Below are positions 32,993-40,268 of a stretch of DNA of 64,000 nucleotides, one piece after another. The stretch covers positions 992,001 through 1,056,000 of the forward strand of contig CP159918.1 in assembly GCA_040616305.1 (NCBI GenBank), written 5' to 3'. The notes under the pieces are model-generated. The model saw nothing but the letters and a program-made list of their open reading frames with translations. It had not been told where the DNA came from and did no database searches. The stretch is from UBA1876 sp003446665. Its GTDB lineage: Bacteria; Synergistota; Synergistia; Synergistales; Thermovirgaceae. Position 1 is the first letter of the stretch, and each line of letters starts with the position of its first letter. The position numbers and the translations under genes are program-made.

Positions 32993-33469
32993 TCAAAGAA
33001 AAGTATCTCTTTCCTTGACGCCTGATGGCGGCTTGCAGAGAAGGTTTTTCCCTTCATCTTTCAGTTTGTGTTTTATGCAATCCAGTTCTATGGAAACCCC
33101 TATGCCCGGCCTGGAATCCACGTCGAAGAGACCGCTTGTTTTTATCTCTTTCAAGGCCCTGTAGGCCGTCCTGTCGGAGATGCCGACCAGCGATGCTATT
33201 TCATTGAAACAAAATCTGTTTTCACCCCATAGCGAATTCTGCAAAAGGCAACCGAGCAAAAGCAACCTGGCACCCATCGAAAGCCGGAGGGTCATGATGT
33301 TAGCAACGGAGACGACAATATCTTCAGGAAACGTTCCTGACAAGGGATGGACGAATTGTTCTTCTTCAAAATTTTGTGAAGCCTTCTCCTGCGTATGATT
33401 ACGCAGTTTCTCCACCGTTTGTTCGAGTTCGTGAAGGATAGCACCGATGTCTTTTCCCCCACGGTTCAC
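32993..33469 (-). CDS. winged-helix DNA-binding regulator, family not recognised
   Basis: A 158-residue protein with a helix-turn-helix near residues 95-120 (FNEIASLVGISDRTAYRALKEI), the layout of a winged-helix domain with LFDV and a short wing after it. The N-terminal 80 residues are helical with no clear ligand domain, and the tail is Lys-rich. A GAGGTGG site lies 5 bases before the GTG at 33469; a GTG at 33478 overlaps that site and is less likely. It is transcribed away from the Memo-AMMECR1 gene, with palindromes in the shared gap, which suggests local control. Confidence 0.72.
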   Translation of the reverse strand: MNRGGKDIGAILHELEQTVEKLRNHTQEKASQNFEEEQFVHPLSGTFPEDIVVSVANIMTLRLSMGARLLLLGCLLQNSLWGENRFCFNEIASLVGISDRTAYRALKEIKTSGLFDVDSRPGIGVSIELDCIKHKLKDEGKNLLCKPPSGVKERDTFL

Positions 33470-33505
33470 GAGAGCCACCTCTTTTGAACTTGAAATGTAA
33501 TAACC

Positions 33506-33517
33506 TGCCTTAAGGCA
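33506..33517. promoter_or_regulatory. 12-bp palindrome in the divergent regulator/amrA gap
   Basis: TGCCTTAAGGCA, a perfect 12-bp palindrome, 37 bases before the regulator's start codon. A related 8-bp palindrome, CCTGCAGG, lies 45 bases downstream (33553-33560) between the -35 and -10 of the candidate amrA promoter. Both contain a CCT/AGG frame, so the same dimer might bind both. Confidence 0.5.
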
Positions 33518-33538
33518 TCTTCCCTTTTAGTGGAACCT

Positions 33539-33568
33539 TTGTCAACTTACAGCCTGCAGGTGCATAAT
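33539..33568 (+). promoter_or_regulatory. candidate promoter of the AmmeMemoRadiSam pair
   Basis: TTGTCA (33539-33544), 18-base spacer, CATAAT (33563-33568). The spacer holds the CCTGCAGG palindrome, so a bound protein would block RNA polymerase. The start codon is 61 bases downstream of the -10. Confidence 0.55.
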
Positions 33569-33628
33569 ATAAAAGTAAAACAAAAGATTTTGAGATTTTA
33601 AAAGGCCGAGAAGCCGGGGGTGTTAGAA

Positions 33629-35017
33629 ATGTGGAAATGGGGAGCCTTAATGCCTCACGCACCCATCATCGTTCCCGAAGTAGGTGGAACCCGAAACCGG
33701 GAATGCCTGTCATCGGTCAGGGCAATGCAAATGACGGGCGAAAGGACGCGACCTTACGTACCTTCCTTCTTGCTGGTACTCAACCCCCATGCACCTTTTG
33801 GGGGAGGATGTACGGTCCTTTACGCTCGGGAGTACTCTGGCTCTTTGGCCGATTTTGGTGCTGCAAATGTCTCGGTAAAAACCGAAGGTGCAGGCGAAGA
33901 AGGTCGCAGGTTGGTTGAAATGCTTGCTTCGGATTTTCCTGTCGAATGGGTTGAAAGGGACAGGATAAAACTTGACTACGGAGCCATCGTACCCCTTTCA
34001 TTTTTGGCAAGGACCTGGGGGTGGCTTCCTCCCGTTTTGGTCATGAACCCTGTCGGACTTGGGTACGAGGAAGCCTGGGAATTCGGAAAGGCACTGTCCA
34101 GGTTTGAGTCTGAAAATTCGTGGGCGCTGATCGCTAGCGGCGACCTTTCTCACCGCCTTTCTCCGGGTGCTCCCGGTGGATATCACCCCGATGGAGAAAA
34201 ACTTGACAGCGCCATTTGCGAAGCTCTTCAAAAGGTGTCGCCAGTACCGCTTTTCGATCTCGGGGAAAGGGTTATCTACAATGGTGGGGAATGCGGCCTG
34301 CGGTCAGCGCTGGTACTTATAGGTCTTGTCACCGAAGGCAGCATAGACCTGTTGTCTTACGAAGGTCCTTTCGGTGTAGGATACGGCGTGGCTCTTTGGA
34401 TAAACCCGAAGGCCCGGGCGGAAAACGAATCCACGTTGCAAAAAATGAAACAACAGGATTCCGGCAGTGCAAGAGACGATGGGAAGCCCTATACCTCCCT
34501 TGCCAGGCGGGTTCTTGAGAAATACCTCGAAACGGGACAAATGCCTGACGTTAATACACTCTTGAGAGATGAAAAGATAAAGTTGCTAAAGGAAAGAAAA
34601 GCCTGCTTTGTATCTCTCAAAGAACGGGATGGAACGCTGAGAGGTTGCATAGGGACCATAGAACCGGTCTATGAAAATCTGGCACGAGAAATAGCCGAAA
34701 ACGCTGTCGCTGCTGCGACCCGGGATCCCAGGTTTCCCCCGGTATCTCGAAAAGAACTCGACAATCTTGTTTTATCTGTAGACATACTTTCACAACCGGA
34801 ACCAGTTACGTCGATTTCGCAACTGGATCCTTCCAGGTATGGGGTAATTGTCTCAAAAGGGGCTCAAAGAGGTGTGTTGCTTCCAGACCTTCCGGGGGTA
34901 AATACCGTTGAAGAACAACTGAGCATCGCGATGCGCAAGGCGGGTATTATAAGTACGGAACATCTGAGCGTCAGCAGATTTACCGTATCCCGTCATGTCG
35001 AAAGACGAGAGGGTTGA
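33629..35017 (+). CDS. amrA: fused Memo-like / AMMECR1 protein of the AmmeMemoRadiSam system
   Basis: A 462-residue two-domain protein. Residues 1-265 resemble the Memo/LigB class III extradiol-dioxygenase fold (MPHAPIIVPE, LNPHAPFGG, ASGDLSHRL, GGECG), which usually binds a divalent metal through these His residues. Residues 290-460 are an AMMECR1 domain (ARRVLEKYLETG, GCIGTIEP, AATRDPRFPP, LPDLPGVNTVEEQL). AMMECR1, Memo and a radical SAM protein occur together in many anaerobes and archaea as the AmmeMemoRadiSam set; its chemistry is not settled. The radical SAM member follows at once, so this locus appears complete in two genes. The ATG at 33629 with GGGGGTG upstream is used. Confidence 0.88.
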   Translation: MWKWGALMPHAPIIVPEVGGTRNRECLSSVRAMQMTGERTRPYVPSFLLVLNPHAPFGGGCTVLYAREYSGSLADFGAANVSVKTEGAGEEGRRLVEMLASDFPVEWVERDRIKLDYGAIVPLSFLARTWGWLPPVLVMNPVGLGYEEAWEFGKALSRFESENSWALIASGDLSHRLSPGAPGGYHPDGEKLDSAICEALQKVSPVPLFDLGERVIYNGGECGLRSALVLIGLVTEGSIDLLSYEGPFGVGYGVALWINPKARAENESTLQKMKQQDSGSARDDGKPYTSLARRVLEKYLETGQMPDVNTLLRDEKIKLLKERKACFVSLKERDGTLRGCIGTIEPVYENLAREIAENAVAAATRDPRFPPVSRKELDNLVLSVDILSQPEPVTSISQLDPSRYGVIVSKGAQRGVLLPDLPGVNTVEEQLSIAMRKAGIISTEHLSVSRFTVSRHVERREG

Positions 35018-35022
35018 TTGCC

Positions 35023-36036
35023 ATGATCGAGAAGAACGCCGGCGGCAAAACCCGACGCGCACAATGGTGGCACAGGGAAAAAAACAAGTTCCGTTGCGAT
35101 CTCTGCCCACATGCCTGCCTGATCTCCGAGGGTGGGAGAGGACGTTGTCTGGTGCGAAAAGGTGCCTCCGGGGAGCTGGTTTCCGAAAACGACGGCAAGG
35201 TAGCCAGCATAGCACTGGACCCCGTGGAGAAGAAACCTTTGTACCATTGGAGACCAGGGACACAGATTCTCTCCCTGGGGACGGTTGGTTGCAACCTGGA
35301 CTGCCCTTTCTGCCAAAACTGGCAGCTCGCGCGTTTTTCAAAAGACATCGTGCTGAAAGATATTGATCCTGATGAAGTTGTCTTTCTGGCAAGACGTGAA
35401 GGGGTAGGGTCTGTCGCCTTTACTTATAACGAACCTACAGTATGGTATGAATTTGTCTACCGAACCTCCGCAAGGTTGAAAGAAAAAGGCCTGGCGGCAG
35501 TGCTGGTGACTAACGGTTATATCACTAAAGAACCATGGGCTGATCTTTTGCTTCTTTTGTCAGCAGCGAACATCGACCTGAAAGGCTTTTCCGAAGCCAC
35601 TTACGTCCGCCTCGGAGGGAAGCTCGAGCCGGTACTTGGAAGAATTGCCGAAGCCCTGGAAGCAGGAGTCCATGTGGAGCTGACGCATCTTGTCGTTCCG
35701 GGCATAAACGACAACGAGAAAGAATTCCGCGCCATGGTGACCTGGATAGCGGAAATATCGACTTCGATACCCTTACATATTTCCAGGTATTTCCCTAGTC
35801 GCAAATGGATGAACCCGCCGACGTCGCTGGAACTTCTCGAGCGTTACGAAGAGATCGCCAGAGAAAAACTAAATTATGTATACCTTGGAAACGTGGAGAA
35901 GGAAGCGATTACCCATTGTCCGAGGTGTAAGTCCACAGTTTTAAAAAGAAGGGGATATTTGACTGAAAATCAGGGAGTTGACGAAGAAGGGCGATGTTCC
36001 TTTTGTCATACCCCGCTAGGTATTGTCATGAAATGA
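35023..36036 (+). CDS. amrS: AmmeMemoRadiSam system radical SAM enzyme
   Basis: A 337-residue radical SAM protein. An N-terminal Cys segment (CDLCPHACLISEGGRGRC) precedes the [4Fe-4S] motif Cys90, Cys94, Cys97 in GCNLDCPFCQNW, the layout shared with pyruvate-formate-lyase-activating-like AmrS proteins. The barrel has FTYNEPTVWYEF and LVTNGYI, LTHLVVPGIND. A C-terminal zinc ribbon is formed by THCPRCKS and GRCSFCHTP. It starts 5 bases after the Memo-AMMECR1 stop; the ATG at 35023, 9 bases after GAGAGGG, is preferred to TTG 35014. No substrate can be inferred. Confidence 0.92.
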   Translation: MIEKNAGGKTRRAQWWHREKNKFRCDLCPHACLISEGGRGRCLVRKGASGELVSENDGKVASIALDPVEKKPLYHWRPGTQILSLGTVGCNLDCPFCQNWQLARFSKDIVLKDIDPDEVVFLARREGVGSVAFTYNEPTVWYEFVYRTSARLKEKGLAAVLVTNGYITKEPWADLLLLLSAANIDLKGFSEATYVRLGGKLEPVLGRIAEALEAGVHVELTHLVVPGINDNEKEFRAMVTWIAEISTSIPLHISRYFPSRKWMNPPTSLELLERYEEIAREKLNYVYLGNVEKEAITHCPRCKSTVLKRRGYLTENQGVDEEGRCSFCHTPLGIVMK

Positions 36037-36049
36037 TTTTCCATATACT
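36023..36049 (+). promoter_or_regulatory. possible hutH promoter
   Basis: TTGTCA (36023-36028) and TATACT (36044-36049) with a short 15-base spacer, straddling the end of amrS. A small hairpin CCGGC-CGAAA-GCCGG (36075-36089) follows in the leader, ahead of the ribosome binding site. Confidence 0.35.
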
Positions 36050-36110
36050 CTTTTATCGGTGAAACGACTACTAACCGGCCGAAAGCCGGCATGACCGGGA
36101 GCTGATTGAA

Positions 36111-37643
36111 ATGGGTGAGGCTACGCTTAAGCTGAACGGGCACTCCCTGCGTTTGGAAGACATAATCAATGTGGCGCGTCATGGACAAAAGGTGGAACTT
36201 GACGATTCCGCGGTAGTGTTTATAGAGCGTGGCTCCAGCATGGTCGCATCCTGGGTGAAGGAAGGAAAATCAATTTACGGGATCACTACCGGTTTCGGCG
36301 ACCTCGCGTCGACGGCTATTCCGCCTGAAAAAAGCGAGGAATTACAGGAAAATCTGCTTAAAAGCCACGCCTGCGGTGTCGGGAATCCCTTTCCTGAAGA
36401 TGTGACAAGGGCGGTCATGCTTCTTCGGGTAAACACGCTTGTTAGAGGTTTTTCAGGGGTTTCGCTGAAAACGCTGCAGCAGCTCGTGCATTTTTTGAAT
36501 CTCCATATACATCCTGTTATCCCCGAACAGGGGTCGGTTGGAGCCAGTGGAGATCTTTGCCCCCTTTCACACCTGGCCATTGCGCTTCTGGGCCTGGGTG
36601 AAGTAGTCTACAAGGGAAAGAGGATGCCCGCTTCCAAGGCGTTGCGCGAGGCAGGTCTTGAGCCAATCAGGCTCGGTCCCAAGGAAGGACTCGCCCTGAA
36701 CAATGGAACTACGGTAATGACGGCCGTAGGGGCGTTGGCCCTTTATGACGCTTTGCGCTTGCTACCGCTTGCAGATATTGCCGCGGCTTTATCCCTGGAA
36801 GCCTTGCAGGGTGTGCCCTACGCCTTCGACCCAAGAACCCATGAACTGCGCCCCCATGAGGGACAGCAAATAGTGGCCAAAAATATACGTTCCCTGATAG
36901 AATCCAGCGAGATCATAGATAAACATAAGCACGACAGGGTCCAGGACGCCTATTCGTTGCGATGTGTCCCCCAAGTGCACGGCGCAAGCCGTGACGCGGT
37001 GGAATATGTCAGGAACAAGATCCAGATCGAGATCAATTCCGTGACGGACAATCCGCTTATTTTCCCTGCGGAAGGAGAGGCGATCAGCGGAGGGAATTTT
37101 CACGGTCAACCTATAGCCTTGGCGATGGATTTTCTTGGAATAGCCCTCTCGGAGATCGGGAATATTTCCGAACGGCGTGTTGCTAGGCTCGTGGACCATA
37201 AACTCTCGGGACTTCCACCCTTTCTTATCTCCGAGAGCGGAGTCAACAGCGGCTTCATGATACCACAATATGTTGCCGCGTCTCTTGTGTCGGAAAACAA
37301 GGTTCTCGCCCATCCGTCCTCGGTGGATTCGATTCCCACTTCGGCTAACCAGGAAGATCACGTTTCCATGGGAATGTATTCCGCGCGAAAGGCAGCCAAC
37401 ATACTGGTAAACGTCAAGAATATACTTGCTATAGAGTTTCTTACCGCGGCCCAGGGACTGGACTTCAAAAAACCCCTTCGTCCCGGGAAGGGAACAGGAG
37501 CTGTTCACGAAGCCATAAGACAAAAAGTCCCCTTTCTGAAAAAAGACGAATATATTCGTCCCCTGATCGAGGATACGGCCCGACTCGTCGAGGATGGTAC
37601 ACTTCTTGAAGCAGCCAGGGCAGCAGTCGGCGACCTGGAGTAG
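36111..37643 (+). CDS. hutH: histidine ammonia-lyase
   Basis: Deaminates histidine to urocanate and ammonia; cytoplasmic homotetramer. The self-formed MIO cofactor triad Ala-Ser-Gly is in GSVGASGDLCPLSH near residues 145-147, and SANQEDHVSMG lies near residue 407. The 510 residues match HAL; the NNGTTVM and QDAYSLRC segments favour HAL over phenylalanine ammonia-lyase. No urocanase, imidazolonepropionase or regulator is adjacent, so further histidine breakdown genes lie elsewhere. It fits an amino-acid-fermenting lifestyle. Confidence 0.94.
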   Translation: MGEATLKLNGHSLRLEDIINVARHGQKVELDDSAVVFIERGSSMVASWVKEGKSIYGITTGFGDLASTAIPPEKSEELQENLLKSHACGVGNPFPEDVTRAVMLLRVNTLVRGFSGVSLKTLQQLVHFLNLHIHPVIPEQGSVGASGDLCPLSHLAIALLGLGEVVYKGKRMPASKALREAGLEPIRLGPKEGLALNNGTTVMTAVGALALYDALRLLPLADIAAALSLEALQGVPYAFDPRTHELRPHEGQQIVAKNIRSLIESSEIIDKHKHDRVQDAYSLRCVPQVHGASRDAVEYVRNKIQIEINSVTDNPLIFPAEGEAISGGNFHGQPIALAMDFLGIALSEIGNISERRVARLVDHKLSGLPPFLISESGVNSGFMIPQYVAASLVSENKVLAHPSSVDSIPTSANQEDHVSMGMYSARKAANILVNVKNILAIEFLTAAQGLDFKKPLRPGKGTGAVHEAIRQKVPFLKKDEYIRPLIEDTARLVEDGTLLEAARAAVGDLE

Positions 37644-37652
37644 GGGTGTCCA

Positions 37653-37709
37653 TAGCCCGGGAAAACCAGGAATTCCACTTTGTCGGGACGACGAGTCCTA
37701 CCCGGGCTA
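37653..37709 (+). other. inverted repeat with flanking direct repeat between hutH and mltG
   Basis: TAGCCCGGG (37653-37661) and CCCGGGCTA (37701-37709) form a 9-bp stem with a 39-base loop. TAGGGGTG occurs at 37641-37648 (overlapping the hutH stop) and again at 37708-37715, a direct repeat 67 bases apart. The loop contains GGAATTCC. There is no T-run straight after the stem, though GGCTTTTTA follows 6 bases on. This lies in the 165-base gap before mltG; the rest of the gap shows nothing clear. It may be an RNA structure or a processing site. Confidence 0.45.
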
Positions 37710-37808
37710 GGGGTGGCTTTTTATCGCAAGGGGGCGTGAATTCTCAAAAAAACCGTTGTCCCTTGCCTGCCTCGATGAAGAAAGAAGCAAGAGAGGACAT
37801 TAACCGGG

Positions 37809-38879
37809 ATGAAAAAAAACAAAAACCTCTGGAACGCTCTTTCGGCGATCTTGATATTTCTCGCAGCGGGCTTTTTCTTCTTTGTTGTCTCAAGAGTCCC
37901 CCAACTAGTGCTGGAAAGCCTGGAATATGGCAGTGGGCCGGAAATACAGGTACAAATCCCTCCGGGCAGAAACGCTTTTCAGGTTGCAAAAGATTTCGCA
38001 GACACGGGCATTGTGGATAATCCACAGGCTCTCGCCAGGTGGTTCAGTTATTTTGAGATCGACAGGAAAATACGCCCGGGCACGTATAAACTTAAAAAAG
38101 GAAGCCCGTGGGAAGTAGCGAAACAGATGCTGGAAGCCGAACCGAAAACGGCAAGCATAACTATCGTGCCGGGTGAGACATGGCAAAACTTGCCGGAAGT
38201 CCTGTCCATTACCCACGAGGAATTGAAACTCCTCCTCGAGGATATCAACATCTTTCCGGAAAGGCTTCGCCCTTTTTTGCCGGATAAGGAAGAAGATCGA
38301 CTCGCCTTTTTACTCCCGGAGACCTACCAGGTCGTGCCCGGACAGAGTAGCGCCGCGCAAGTAATCAGGAGCGCGTCAAAGGCATGGTGGAATAAAATTG
38401 GTTTTGAGGCCGTCGAGTACGACGGTGTAAAAAATGCCTCAGATATGCTTGAAGTCGCGACGGTGGCCTCTTTGGTGGAAAAGGAAACCGCAATCGAAGA
38501 AGAACGGCCCGTTATTGCGGGTGTTATTATGAACAGGCTGAAATTGGGTATGCCGCTCCAGATAGACGCGACAGTTGTTTATGCCTGGAGCCTCAGGGGA
38601 GAAAAGATCACACGTGTGCTTCATAGCCACCTTGAAATTGATTCCCCTTATAACACATACAAGGTATCCGGTCTGCCGCCGGGGCCTATTTGCATTCCGT
38701 CTAAAGAATCCTGGCTGGCCGCCCTTAACCCTAACGAGACGCCCTATCTTTTTTACGTTGCAGATAAAGGAGGGCGTCATCTCTTCAGCCGTACCTACCA
38801 GGAACATCTTAAGGCTATAAGGAAAGTAAGGAACCAGACCGATTCCAAATCCTCAAACCAGCCAGTAGACAGCGAGTGA
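37809..38879 (+). CDS. mltG: endolytic murein transglycosylase MltG (YceG-like)
   Basis: Inner-membrane enzyme that cuts nascent glycan strands and sets their length. One N-terminal membrane helix (about residues 10-29), a LysM-like segment (about 45-115, GTYKLKKGSPWEVA), then the catalytic domain with the Glu in VASLVEKET near residue 221 and the family signatures DSPYNTYKVSGLPPGPI and HLFSRTYQEH. The 356 residues are normal length. It is followed at 6 bases by tldD. Confidence 0.94.
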   Translation: MKKNKNLWNALSAILIFLAAGFFFFVVSRVPQLVLESLEYGSGPEIQVQIPPGRNAFQVAKDFADTGIVDNPQALARWFSYFEIDRKIRPGTYKLKKGSPWEVAKQMLEAEPKTASITIVPGETWQNLPEVLSITHEELKLLLEDINIFPERLRPFLPDKEEDRLAFLLPETYQVVPGQSSAAQVIRSASKAWWNKIGFEAVEYDGVKNASDMLEVATVASLVEKETAIEEERPVIAGVIMNRLKLGMPLQIDATVVYAWSLRGEKITRVLHSHLEIDSPYNTYKVSGLPPGPICIPSKESWLAALNPNETPYLFYVADKGGRHLFSRTYQEHLKAIRKVRNQTDSKSSNQPVDSE

Positions 38880-38885
38880 TAAAAG

Positions 38886-40268
38886 ATGGACGAATTATTT
38901 GAACTTGGCGAATTTCTGAAAAAAAGTGAAGCAAAGTTCGGAGACGTATTTGCCGCTAAATCCATGGTTTATTCTGTGGAATTCGAAAATGGACGTATTT
39001 CCGAGATCCAAACAACTAAAAACGGAGGAACAGGCGTAAGATTGCTTTCGCAGGGTAACACTATTTTTTCCTATACGCCAGGTACGCTCGTTAAGGATGC
39101 TTCGGATTGTATAGAGGATTGCCGCATGCGAGCCGGTGCTGTTTCAAAAATGAAGGGTTTACACTCCAAAAGGGAACTTACAGCGCAGGATTCCCCAACC
39201 TTGAAGGTTGATCTCGAGTGCCTGAAAGGCATCGATTCAAGGATCAGGAAGAATTCGTCAATGGTTCGTCAGGTCAGGATAAGATTCAAAACAGGAGTTT
39301 CCAATGTGACGATGCTTTCCTCGGAAGGCGTGGTCGTAAAAAAAGCCAGAAAATCTACAATTTTTTCCGTTCAGGTAGTGGTAGAACATAAGGGATCCCT
39401 TTTTACAGGTTATGAAATAAAGGCCGCCTCGGTGGACGCGAAAAGGTTCCTCGAAAGAGAAGACCTCGTCCAAATTGGCCAAGAAGCCTTACGCAGGGCT
39501 TTTTTGCAGGCAGAAGCCGTTTTGTGCCCTGCGGGGTTTATGCCTGTTATCCTTGCTGGGCAGGCGGGAGGGACAATGATTCATGAAGCCTGCGGTCATG
39601 GTCTTGAAGCCGATATCCTGGAAAAGGATTATTCCATTTATCGCGGTAAATTCGGACAAAAGGTAGCTAGCGAGCTGGTTACACTCGTGGATGATGCCAC
39701 ATTGCCGGACCTGTACGGGAGCTATGACTTCGATGATGAAGGTACACCTGCGCAGAGAACAATACTGATTGAAAACGGAATCTTGCGCGGGGTTCTTACC
39801 GACGTGGAAACGTCGATAAACATGGGTTTGCCTAAAACTGGAAACGGAAGGCGCGCTTTCTGGAGTGTGCCGCCGATGCCGAGGATGACCAATACCTTTA
39901 TAATGAATGGGGAACAGGAGCCGGGGGAAATAATAGACTCTCTGAAAGAAGGGCTTCTCGTTCTCAAGATGGGTGGCGGAGAAGTTCATCCTACGTCGGG
40001 AGATTTCGTGTTTCATGTTGAAGAAGGGTACCTGGTTGAAAAGGGAAAGGTTGGAAAGGCCGTAAAAAACGCCATATTGACAGGTAATGGCCCCGAAGTC
40101 CTGAAGCGAATAAAAGCCGTCGGAAACGACCTGCATTTTGAAGCAGGAGTCTGCGGCAAGTCCGGACAACATGTTCCCGTAACAGATGGCCAACCGACCG
40201 TTCTCATCGACGGTTTGACAGTTGGGGGAAGCGATACCGCGAATGAAAATATTTCGGCTCTTTCGTAG
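38886..40268 (+). CDS. tldD: TldD-family metalloprotease
   Basis: Zinc peptidase of the modulator-of-gyrase family (460 residues). The TldD zinc motif HEACGHGLEAD, near residue 233, is intact, which identifies the catalytic TldD type as opposed to the inactive TldE/PmbA type. Known TldD works as a heterodimer with TldE on unfolded or ribosomally made peptides; no TldE gene is next to it. The last 26 bases overlap the inferred ftsK start. Confidence 0.92.
   Translation: MDELFELGEFLKKSEAKFGDVFAAKSMVYSVEFENGRISEIQTTKNGGTGVRLLSQGNTIFSYTPGTLVKDASDCIEDCRMRAGAVSKMKGLHSKRELTAQDSPTLKVDLECLKGIDSRIRKNSSMVRQVRIRFKTGVSNVTMLSSEGVVVKKARKSTIFSVQVVVEHKGSLFTGYEIKAASVDAKRFLEREDLVQIGQEALRRAFLQAEAVLCPAGFMPVILAGQAGGTMIHEACGHGLEADILEKDYSIYRGKFGQKVASELVTLVDDATLPDLYGSYDFDDEGTPAQRTILIENGILRGVLTDVETSINMGLPKTGNGRRAFWSVPPMPRMTNTFIMNGEQEPGEIIDSLKEGLLVLKMGGGEVHPTSGDFVFHVEEGYLVEKGKVGKAVKNAILTGNGPEVLKRIKAVGNDLHFEAGVCGKSGQHVPVTDGQPTVLIDGLTVGGSDTANENISALS

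Noticed and set aside
37646..38020. Plus-strand frame of 124 codons across the hutH-mltG gap
   Set aside because: Overlaps the start of mltG in another frame, lacks a ribosome binding site, and its peptide is low-complexity in composition.
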